Assembly (NCBI GenBank): GCA_041914785.1
Contig: JAYSCT010000089.1
Location: 1 to 19,715 of the forward strand
Direction of reading: 5' to 3'
Length of the DNA stretch: 19,715 nt
From: Pelomonas sp041914785
GTDB lineage: Bacteria > Pseudomonadota > Gammaproteobacteria > Burkholderiales > Burkholderiaceae_C
The notes under the pieces were generated by a model that saw only the letters and a program-made list of their open reading frames with translations, ran no database searches and was not told where the DNA came from. The position numbers were made by a program, and so were the translations under genes. Within the stretch, counting starts at the first letter, position 1. Each line of letters starts with the position of its first letter. Positions 7,501-13,404 of the stretch are shown here, piece after piece.

Positions 7501-8026
7501 GCGTGATCTGTGTCGTCGACAGGTTGACGGTCAGTGCCGGGCCGCTGGTGTTGCCCGTCGGCGACGGCGTGACGACGCTGATCTGCGCCGTCTTCGTGAT
7601 GGAGCCGCTGACCGCCGTGACGGTGATCGTGCGCTTGGACTGGTCGGAGCCGATGCGGACCGAGCCGGTCACGACGCCGCTGGTGTCGGTCTTGGTGTCG
7701 CTGGTGGAGATCAGCGCGTTGGAATCGACGGAGATGGACACCGGCACGTTGGCCAGCGTGTTGCGCTTGCCATCGAGCGCGTAGACGGTGACGAGCACCG
7801 AGCCCGTACCGTCGGTGGGCAGCGAGGCGCCGCTGAGCGTGAGGACGAGGTCGGACGCGGTCGTGCCGGTCGTACCGCCGCCGGTACCGCCGCCGGTGCC
7901 TGGGAAGGTCGGGTCACCGGCACTGCCGCCGCCGCCGCCGCAGGCGGACAGCAAGGCAGCCATGCCCAGCCCCAGCGCAGCCTGGGCGAGACGCCGCCAG
8001 CCCTGCGTGACGATGGATTGCAACAT
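4592..8026 (-). CDS. Large lipoprotein with repeated bacterial Ig-like (Big_1/invasin-type) domains
   Basis: This is a 1144-residue secreted lipoprotein of unknown role. A type II signal peptide ends in the lipobox LLSAC (C29), followed by a Gly/Thr/Ser-rich linker (30-57). After that come about seven Ig-like beta-sandwich repeats: roughly 58-152, 164-261, 265-366, 371-468, 476-573, 676-795 and 797-890. They recur with motifs such as VRDAAGNPVxxQ and TDATGxAxAxL, typical of Big_1/invasin folds. A more divergent segment with two cysteines covers 575-675. Two Asp/Asn loops (895-903 DKNGNNVYD, 919-927 DRNFDGLYD) resemble calcium sites. The C-terminal region (940-1144) holds C946, C970, C1037 and C1143. 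The ATG at 8026 has AGGAG upstream. The gene starts 34 nt after pilQ and abuts aroK, so it is probably co-transcribed. A role in pilus-linked adhesion or secretin support is possible but inferred only from position. Confidence 0.9.
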   Translation of the reverse strand: MLQSIVTQGWRRLAQAALGLGMAALLSACGGGGGSAGDPTFPGTGGGTGGGTTGTTASDLVLTLSGASLPTDGTGSVLVTVYALDGKRNTLANVPVSISVDSNALISTSDTKTDTSGVVTGSVRIGSDQSKRTITVTAVSGSITKTAQISVVTPSPTGNTSGPALTVNLSTTQITPAVGATVTVSLKSATGVALSDVVVSLATGRGNLADLSVATVRTDASGQATATLKASPSGVTGADYVTAFAVIGSTSISAQQAFTVTNALPTLTVSPATVTLRLSQPAPQVTATLRDAAGNPVANQIVSFSPSSIINVTPTPDTGPTDTNGIVRSTLKLGTFAGTSSSTDTLRVTTNYASQFLDGTVIVQIVGESPTATMTLSNSTINSTTSSSTVSVLVRDVGGNPVSGQVVQFSSQFGLVKFDAATAVTDATGVAKVTATQAVSTSNGADVVRANVTVNNIAATDSKPVQVVSATSPGTPVLSLGLSSTSVSAAVPATVTATLTDSRGQPVSGQVVAFTVVRALGRTNVGTALTDATGKAVALLSPATSASAGADEVTATVQYSGSTLSATQGFQVQATNATIASFTGPASISAYGQDTLTLTLTGAAVDSPVKLSVSSACAAAGKATVSPSSISATSNTVSLQYRDNGCGAVQPSDLLQVVIDGTSTAKQLTLPISAPAAVSLAFISASPEQIFLKGSGFTESSIVTFEVRDAAGNPLPNKVVELRLQTGAGGVTMEGRGVESVDPLSASPFTQTSNALGRVSVRVNSGTQPTPVRVHAKLSGDAVATVSSNLSVGIGLPSQLNFSMSQRVFNIEGYDRDNTPNTYTILAADRSGNPVPLGTVINFVAESGQIESSKQITQTNGISQATVNYASASPKPVDGRATIVAYALGEESFIDKNGNNVYDASQNEEFQDLGNIFKDRNFDGLYDSAFDEYIGLTLPSNTSSTCKTWTGTAGILLRLDSSVPSVPATCDGKWSGAGQVYVRRAMETVLSTSTARPLWPFGSSSTGKATTPITLQVGRNVTDTANFYALSGGDRVCNAGTTGSVFLIAADNNPGLPNSSGGYDVYPRLNPMAAGTVISASSPTVGFAASLAGGSPVASSYDATAFAIGYTFDTASVGAVFVTLTSPSGVGSTFSFTVYRGACP

Positions 8027-8060
8027 CTGGAACTCCTGGATATCTCTGAATGTCTGGGGC

Positions 8061-10241
8061 TCAGCGCACCGCGGCTCGCTCGCTGACGACCTTGGGCGTC
8101 AGGAAGATCAGCAGCTCGGTCTTGGAGGTCGTGCGCGTCTTGTTCTTGAACAGGTTGCCGACGAAGGGCACGTCGCCCAGCAGCGGCACCTTGTTGATGG
8201 TCTCGCCCTCGTCCTGGGTGTAGATGCCGCCGATGACCACCGTGCCACCGTTTTCCACCAGCACCTGCGTCTGCACGTGCTTGGTGTTGATGGCGTAGCC
8301 CTGCGGCGTCAGCGTGCCACGGCTGTCCTTGTTGACGTCCACGTTCAGGATGACGCTGCCTTCCGGCGTGATCTGCGGCGTGACCTCCAGCTTGAGGTTG
8401 GCCTTGCGGAACGCGATGGACGTCGCGCCGCTGGCGGTGGCGACCTGGTAGGGCAGCTCTTCGCCCTGCTCGATCAGCGCCTTGACCTGGTCGGCCGTGA
8501 TGACGCGCGGGCTGGACACCACCTTGCCCTTGCCGTCCGACTCCAGCGCCGACAGCTCCAGGTTCAGGAAGCGGTTGGCGGTGGCACTGAACAGCGACAC
8601 GGCAATGGTCTGGGCGACGGCGCCGGCGAAGCTGTCCGACGAGGTGTTGGCCGGCAGGTTGACGAAGTTGGTGTTGTTGTAGCCCGGGTCGGTGGCGTTC
8701 TGGCGGGTCTGCCAGCCGACGAGGTTGTAGTTGCTGCCCACCGTCAGGTAGTTGTCGCCACCGACGTTGTAGCCCGGGATGCCGCCGGCGCGGCCGCGAG
8801 CGTCGTAGCCGCCCAGCTTCACGCCCAGCGCGCGGCCGAAGCGGTCATTGGCCTCGACGATGCGGGCCTCGATCAGCACCTGCCGCACCGGCACGTCGAT
8901 CTTGGCGATCATGGCCTGGATCTCTTCGAGCTTGCTCGGGATGTCCGACACGAAGAGCTGGTTGGTGCGCGCCTCGGAAATGACGCTGCCGCGCGGCGAC
9001 AGGATGCGCGTGCCGCCGCTGGAGCCGCCGCTGCCGCCCGAGCTGCCGCCTGTGCCGATGCTCTGGCCCGCCAGGCCCTTGGCGATCTCCTCGGCCTTCA
9101 CGTAGTTCAGCTGGAAGGACTGGGTGCGCACCGGTTCCAGCTGCGCGATGGCCGCCTTGGCCTCCAGGTCCAGCTTTTCCTTGGTGGCCAGCTCGTCCTT
9201 GGGCGCGATCCACAGCACGTTGCCGGACTTCCTGAGGCCCAGTCCCTTGGCCTGCATGATGATGTCCAGCGCCTGGTCCCAGGGCACGTCCTTCAGCCGC
9301 AGCGTGACGTTGCCGGTCACGGTGTCGCTGGTGACGACGTTGAAGTTGGTGAAGTCGGCGATGACCTGCAGCAGCGCGCGCACTTCGATGTTCTGGAAGT
9401 TCAGCGACAGCTTGTCGCCGGCATAGCCCGGCCCCTGCGTCAGCTTGTTGGGGTCGACCTTCTGTGGCCGCACTTCCAGCACGAACTGGTTGTCGCTCTG
9501 GTAGGCGCTGTGCTCCCAGTTGCCCTTGGGCTCGACGACCATGCGCACGCGGTCGCCCGCCTGCGTCGTGGAGATCAGCTGCACCGGCGTGCCGAAGTCG
9601 GTCACGTCGATCTTGCGGCGCAGGTTGTCCGGCAGGCTGGAGCGCAGGAATTCGACGACCAGGCTCTGGCCCTGCTGCTGGATGTCCACGCCGACCTGGT
9701 TGCTGGGCAGGTTGACGATGACGCGGCCGGCACCATCCGCGCCGCGGCGGAAGTCGATGTCGCGCAGCGACTGCGGCGCCGCGTTCAGGCTCTGCGCAAA
9801 GTGCACCGGCTCACCCGGCGGCTGCGCGGCGGCGGCGGCGGCCGCGTTCAGCACCAGCACCAGCGCACTGCCTTCCAGCTTGGCGCTGTAGGTGGAGGCC
9901 TGGCGCAGGTTCAGCACGACGCGCGAGCGGTCCCCCGCCTGGGCCACGCTGGCGGAGCGCAGGTTGCCCTGGTTGATGTCCACCATGTTGCGGCCGATGC
10001 CGTTGACGACGCCCGGCAGGTCGATGGCGATGCGCGGCGGCGTCTGCACCGTGAAGCCCGTGGGCACCGCCGGCAGCGGCTCGCTCAGCTCGATGCGCAC
10101 GACGTCCACCCCGGCCTGCTGGCTGGTGTTGATCGAACGGATCTGGGTCTGCGCCCAGGCCACCGGCGCGCCCAACAGCGCGAAGGCGACGCCCAGCATC
10201 CAGCTACGGCCCATAGCCTTGTTCTCCTGCAATGTTTTCAT
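8061..10241 (-). CDS. pilQ: Type IV pilus secretin PilQ
   Basis: This 726-residue outer-membrane secretin forms the gated pore through which the type IV pilus passes. It has a Sec signal peptide (1-30, cleavage after AWA) and two AMIN-type peptidoglycan-binding regions (about 33-135 and 146-258). Next come a secretin/TonB short N-terminal domain (278-350, LSLNFQNIEVRALLQVIADF) and an N1/KH-type domain (about 370-450) interrupted by a Gly/Ser linker at 396-410. The secretin barrel follows (about 455-720), with KVVSSPRV (573-580), VENGGTVVIGGIY (662-674) and VPLLGDVPFVGNLFK (685-699). The ATG at 10241 overlaps the pilP stop (ATGA) and has AGGAGA upstream; longer upstream starts would run through pilP. 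It is the last pil gene, followed 34 nt later by the Ig-like lipoprotein gene. Confidence 0.97.
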   Translation of the reverse strand: MKTLQENKAMGRSWMLGVAFALLGAPVAWAQTQIRSINTSQQAGVDVVRIELSEPLPAVPTGFTVQTPPRIAIDLPGVVNGIGRNMVDINQGNLRSASVAQAGDRSRVVLNLRQASTYSAKLEGSALVLVLNAAAAAAAQPPGEPVHFAQSLNAAPQSLRDIDFRRGADGAGRVIVNLPSNQVGVDIQQQGQSLVVEFLRSSLPDNLRRKIDVTDFGTPVQLISTTQAGDRVRMVVEPKGNWEHSAYQSDNQFVLEVRPQKVDPNKLTQGPGYAGDKLSLNFQNIEVRALLQVIADFTNFNVVTSDTVTGNVTLRLKDVPWDQALDIIMQAKGLGLRKSGNVLWIAPKDELATKEKLDLEAKAAIAQLEPVRTQSFQLNYVKAEEIAKGLAGQSIGTGGSSGGSGGSSGGTRILSPRGSVISEARTNQLFVSDIPSKLEEIQAMIAKIDVPVRQVLIEARIVEANDRFGRALGVKLGGYDARGRAGGIPGYNVGGDNYLTVGSNYNLVGWQTRQNATDPGYNNTNFVNLPANTSSDSFAGAVAQTIAVSLFSATANRFLNLELSALESDGKGKVVSSPRVITADQVKALIEQGEELPYQVATASGATSIAFRKANLKLEVTPQITPEGSVILNVDVNKDSRGTLTPQGYAINTKHVQTQVLVENGGTVVIGGIYTQDEGETINKVPLLGDVPFVGNLFKNKTRTTSKTELLIFLTPKVVSERAAVR

Positions 10242-10762
10242 CGTCCCTTCTCCTGTAGCTGGAGGGTACTGGTGCGCTCGATCCACTCGCCCGCAGCGTC
10301 CTGGACGACTTCTCGCAACGTGATTTCGGTCTCGCTGATCTTGGTGACGCGACCGAAGTTCTGGCCGAGGTAGTCCCCGGCCTTGACCTGGTAGAGCAGG
10401 TTGTCGACGCGCAGCAGCGCGTAGCGCCGGTTGTCGCGCGTCAGGCTGCCCACCATGGACATGCTGTCCAGCGGGTAGGCCTCCAGCGGCTCCTTGCGCC
10501 GGTTGATCTCCGCCGTCAGCAGCGAATTGGGCTGGGCGGCCTCCTGCTTGATGGCCACGCTCAGCTTCTGCGTGCTGAACGGGTCCACGCCGGCGGCGGA
10601 CTCGTAGGGCTGCGGCAGGAACTTCTTGGGCGGCAGCAGCGGCGTCACGGACGGCTTGGCCTCCTTGCGCTGCTGCTCCATCCACTGACGCAGCTCATCC
10701 ATGTCGGTGCCGCACCCGGACAGCGCGACCGTGGCGGTCAGGCAAATCAGCAGGCGCCTCAT
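10238..10762 (-). CDS. pilP: Type IV pilus assembly lipoprotein PilP
   Basis: This 174-residue lipoprotein of the pilus alignment complex links the inner-membrane PilN/PilO pair to the periplasmic domains of PilQ. A signal peptide ends in LSGC (C17). A Pro-rich disordered segment (about 36-52) precedes the linker AGVDPFS (57-63). The compact C-terminal beta domain, including LRVDNLLYQVKAGDYLGQNFGRV (117-139), follows; this last block is a PilP hallmark. Start and stop overlap the neighbouring pilO and pilQ genes by 4 nt each (ATGA junctions), so translation is very likely coupled. Length is normal for the family. Confidence 0.96.
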   Translation of the reverse strand: MRRLLICLTATVALSGCGTDMDELRQWMEQQRKEAKPSVTPLLPPKKFLPQPYESAAGVDPFSTQKLSVAIKQEAAQPNSLLTAEINRRKEPLEAYPLDSMSMVGSLTRDNRRYALLRVDNLLYQVKAGDYLGQNFGRVTKISETEITLREVVQDAAGEWIERTSTLQLQEKGR

Positions 10763-11436
10763 TTCTTGCCCCCGGCCTTGGCCGCAGCCTTCTTCTGTTC
10801 AGCCACTTCCGTCGCATCGAGGTAGCGGTAGGTGCGCGCGGTCGCCTCCATGCTCAACGGGCTGGCCGGGTTGGGCGGCGCGACGACGATGAGGTTGTGC
10901 AGCGTCACGATGCGCGACAGGTTGGCCACGTCCGCCGCGAACGCGCCGATGTCGTGGTAGCGGCCCGACACGCGCACCGCGATCGGCAGCTCGGCGTAGT
11001 AGTCCTTCACCAGCACCTGCCCCGGGCGGAACAGCTCGAACTGCAGGCCACGCCCGACACCGGCGCTGCTGATGTCGGACAGCAGCGAGTCGATCTCGGC
11101 CTTGCCGGGCAGCTGCTTCTCGAGCTGGGTCACGTACTCCTCGACCTGGCTCTTCTGCTTGCGCAGCTCGGGCAGGTTGACGGCCTGGGCCAGCTTGTTG
11201 CGGAAGTCGTCGCGCAGCTGCGGCTCGCGGGCGTACTCGGCCTCCAGCCGCGCCTGCTCGTCGGCCAGCAGCACGAAGTAGCCGCCGGCCACGACCACCG
11301 CCATGACGAACAGCCCGGCAGCCAGTTTCGGGGCCAGCGGCCACTGGCCCGGCTCCTTGGGGTTGAGATCCTGGAACTGCGCGGCGAAGTCCGCGAACCA
11401 GGCGTTCAGGTCGATCTTTTTCAGCGAGGTGGCCAT
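10759..11436 (-). CDS. pilO: Type IV pilus inner-membrane protein PilO
   Basis: This 225-residue bitopic inner-membrane protein pairs with PilN in the alignment complex. A short cytoplasmic N-terminus (MATSLKKIDLNAWFADF) leads to one transmembrane helix at about 37-58 (LAAGLFVMAVVVAGGYFVLL). A periplasmic coiled coil follows (about 60-112), then a ferredoxin-like domain containing YYAELPIAVRVSGRYHDIGAFAADVANLSRIVTLHNL. A Lys/Ala-rich tail ends the protein. The ATG at 11436 lies 5 nt after the pilN stop and its stop overlaps pilP by 4 nt. Length and layout are typical for PilO. Confidence 0.95.
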   Translation of the reverse strand: MATSLKKIDLNAWFADFAAQFQDLNPKEPGQWPLAPKLAAGLFVMAVVVAGGYFVLLADEQARLEAEYAREPQLRDDFRNKLAQAVNLPELRKQKSQVEEYVTQLEKQLPGKAEIDSLLSDISSAGVGRGLQFELFRPGQVLVKDYYAELPIAVRVSGRYHDIGAFAADVANLSRIVTLHNLIVVAPPNPASPLSMEATARTYRYLDATEVAEQKKAAAKAGGKK

Positions 11437-11441
11437 GTCGG

Positions 11442-12044
11442 TCAGCCCTTCGTCGGCGCAGAGGCACCCGCGGCGCCTTCGCGCGGCGGCACCTTGATCG
11501 AGACCTTCATGGAGAAGTCCAGCAGGCGACGTGCATCACGCGTGTTGGTGGTCACGGCGGCCAGCTTCACCTCGATGAGGTCCGGCTTCTCCAGCCACTC
11601 CGAGCCGCGCGACACGTTGCGCAGGAACTCGGACACGCGCTCGTTGGTCTGCGCGATGCCGCTGATCGTCACGACCTTGTCGGTCTGGCGGATGGCCGTC
11701 AGGTAGATGCCCTCGGGCGCCAGGCGGGACAGGTCGTTGAGCAGCTGCACCGGCGTGTTGCGGTCGGTCTGCAGGTCTTCCACCGCGCGCTGGCGCGACT
11801 TCAGCGACTCGATCTCGGCCTTCAGGTTGGCGATGTCCTTGATCTGCGACTCCAGCCGCGTGATCTCGTTCTGGATGTAGGCGTTGTGCGACTGCTGCTC
11901 CTGCGTCAGGAACTGCAGCAGCAGGTAGGCCGCGGCGACGACACCGGCGCCGGCCGCCGCCGCCACGCCCATGCCCACGAAGAACGCGGCCTTGCGCCGC
12001 TTGCGCCTTTCCTCTCGGTAAGGCAGCAGGTTGATCAGGATCAC
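11442..12044 (-). CDS. pilN: Type IV pilus inner-membrane protein PilN
   Basis: This 200-residue inner-membrane protein carries the PilM-binding motif INLLPYREERR (3-13) at its cytoplasmic N-terminus. One transmembrane helix (about 21-46) follows, then a periplasmic coiled coil (about 50-95) and a ferredoxin-like domain. The start codon is GTG at 12044, not ATG. It overlaps the pilM stop as GTGA, and a GGAGG within the last pilM codons acts as Shine-Dalgarno, so the GTG start is well supported. The conserved INLLPYRE motif begins two residues after it, leaving no room for another start. It works with PilO and PilP as the bridge between cytoplasmic PilM and secretin PilQ. Confidence 0.95.
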   Translation of the reverse strand: MILINLLPYREERRKRRKAAFFVGMGVAAAAGAGVVAAAYLLLQFLTQEQQSHNAYIQNEITRLESQIKDIANLKAEIESLKSRQRAVEDLQTDRNTPVQLLNDLSRLAPEGIYLTAIRQTDKVVTISGIAQTNERVSEFLRNVSRGSEWLEKPDLIEVKLAAVTTNTRDARRLLDFSMKVSIKVPPREGAAGASAPTKG

Positions 12045-13120
12045 TGGAAGAACCTCCGCATCGCGAGGCCGCAGGCGGTGAGGTAGGACGGCGCCTCACG
12101 TTGCAGCCTGGACTCCCGCACGGACGAACCCAGGCTCATGTTCTCGAAGGGGTTGACCACCATGCAGGCGAAGCCGGTCAGGTCGGTCACGCGCTCCTTG
12201 AGTCCCGGCAGCGTCGCGGTGCCGCCGGCCAGCATCACGTAGTGCACCTTGTGGTGCGGCGTGCTGGTGAAGAAGTACTGCAGCGCCCGGCCGATTTCCT
12301 GGGACAGGCTGTCGACGAAGGGGTTGAGCACGCTGATCTCGTAGTCCTCGGGCAGGTCGTTGGACAGCTTCTTCTGCTCGGCTTCCTCGAACGAAAAGCC
12401 GTACTGGCGCGAGATCAGCTGCGTGAGCTGCGAGCCGCCGAAGGACTGGTCGCGGTCGTACAGCAGTTCGTCATCGCGCAGCACCTTGAGGCTGGTGGTG
12501 TCGGCGCCGATCTCGAACAGCGCGACCAGCGCGTCCTTGCCTTCGTTGGGCAGCGCGGCAATGAGCCGACCCATGGCCATGCGGGAGGCGTGCGACTCGA
12601 TGTCCAGCACGACGGGGCGCAGCCCGGCCGCCTCGGCCAGGCCCTGACGGTCCTGCACGCGATCCTTGCGCGACGCGGCGATCAGCACTTCCACGTCACC
12701 CACGGACGTGGGGCTGGGGCCGATGACGCAGAAATCGAGGCTGACCTCGTCCAGCGAGAACGGGATGTACTGGTTGGCCTCAGCCTCGACCTGCAGCTCC
12801 AGTTCCTCCTCGCGCAGGCCGGCGGGCAGCATGATCTTCTTGGTGATGACGGCCGACTGCGGCATGGCCAGCGCGGCATCGCGCGTCTTGCTGCCGCTGC
12901 GCGCGACGACGCGGCGCACGGCATCCGCCACCTCATCGAATTTCTCGATCTGGCCGTCCGCGATCCACCCCTTCTCGAACGGCTCGCTGGCGAAACGCTC
13001 CAGCACGAACTCGCCGCTCTTGGTCTGGTTCAACTCGACCAGCTTGACGCTGGAAGAGCTGATATCCAGACCGATCAAGGGTGGGTGCGTGCGACCCAGA
13101 AGTGCGTCGAGTATTCCCAT
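12041..13120 (-). CDS. pilM: Type IV pilus actin-like ATPase PilM
   Basis: This 359-residue cytoplasmic actin-like protein binds the PilN N-terminus and connects the alignment complex to the pilus motors. The FtsA/PilM fold is visible through the phosphate-1 motif LIGLDISSSSVKLVEL (15-30), EAEANQYIPFSLDEVSLDF (112-130), the GADTTSLKVL strand with FGGSQLTQLI, and the adenosine motif VMLAGGTATLPGL. Length is normal. It is the first gene of the pil operon. A good sigma-70-type promoter lies 40-68 nt upstream of the ATG at 13120, and mrcA is divergent, as is usual in Betaproteobacteria and Gammaproteobacteria. Confidence 0.96.
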   Translation of the reverse strand: MGILDALLGRTHPPLIGLDISSSSVKLVELNQTKSGEFVLERFASEPFEKGWIADGQIEKFDEVADAVRRVVARSGSKTRDAALAMPQSAVITKKIMLPAGLREEELELQVEAEANQYIPFSLDEVSLDFCVIGPSPTSVGDVEVLIAASRKDRVQDRQGLAEAAGLRPVVLDIESHASRMAMGRLIAALPNEGKDALVALFEIGADTTSLKVLRDDELLYDRDQSFGGSQLTQLISRQYGFSFEEAEQKKLSNDLPEDYEISVLNPFVDSLSQEIGRALQYFFTSTPHHKVHYVMLAGGTATLPGLKERVTDLTGFACMVVNPFENMSLGSSVRESRLQREAPSYLTACGLAMRRFFQ

Positions 13121-13159
13121 GCCCTTTATCGCCGATGCGTTGAGTTACGTATCGGACTA

Positions 13160-13188
13160 TTAATAAGTTACTTGAATGCTAGCAGCAA
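13160..13188 (-). promoter_or_regulatory. Probable promoter of the pil operon
   Basis: On the minus strand TTGCTG (13188-13183) and TATTAA (13165-13160) are separated by exactly 17 nt, a good sigma-70 match within an AT-rich patch. A start near 13153 would give a leader of about 30 nt before pilM. As intergenic gaps downstream are at most 37 nt, this could serve pilM through dgt. This is inference from sequence match only. Confidence 0.55.
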
Positions 13189-13353
13189 AGCCTTTGACAC
13201 CGAACGGAAATCCGGCGCGAGCTGGTAACGCCACGTTGCTAAACATACACGAAGCGAGCGGCCTGCATGCACCTGGGAAACGCAAGGAAACCGGTCGTTT
13301 GGCACGTGATTCGGGGACAGGCGCGGCGCGCGAACGGGACGGATGGCGCTTCC

Positions 13354-13359
13354 TATAAT
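13354..13359 (+). promoter_or_regulatory. Probable -10 box of mrcA
   Basis: A perfect TATAAT in an otherwise GC-rich stretch, 45 nt upstream of the mrcA ATG. No good -35 hexamer lies 16-18 nt upstream (the sequence there is CGAACG-like), so either the promoter needs an activator or it depends mainly on the -10 element. Confidence 0.5.
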
Positions 13360-13404
13360 CCGCCGCCTCTTCCCCTTGCGCCCGCGGGCGTGCTTTGCCG
13401 GCAC

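Larger units (their letters stand above)
13121..13404. promoter_or_regulatory. Divergent pilM/mrcA intergenic region
   Basis: A 284-bp region between two divergent genes. The pilM-proximal third is AT-rich and holds the pil promoter. The mrcA-proximal part is GC-rich and contains TATAAT at 13354-13359. The middle (about 13200-13340) shows no gene, no long inverted repeat and no recognised operator. Confidence 0.6.

Noticed and set aside
4118..8086. A stop-free plus-strand frame of about 1320 codons antisense to aroK and the Ig-like lipoprotein gene
   Set aside because: Its translation is rich in Arg, His, Gly and Ala with no recognisable domain, and it lies in the antisense frame of well-supported genes. 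In GC-rich DNA with strong third-position bias such frames are long by chance.
10242..10685. Longer N-terminal extension of pilQ running back into pilP
   Set aside because: A typical Sec signal peptide begins at the ATG at 10241, with AGGAGA upstream and an ATGA overlap with pilP; the extension is pilP in another frame.
13194..13199. Perfect TTGACA on the plus strand as a -35 box for mrcA
   Set aside because: No acceptable -10 hexamer occurs 16-18 nt downstream. The TATAAT at 13354 is far away, so the match is probably chance.
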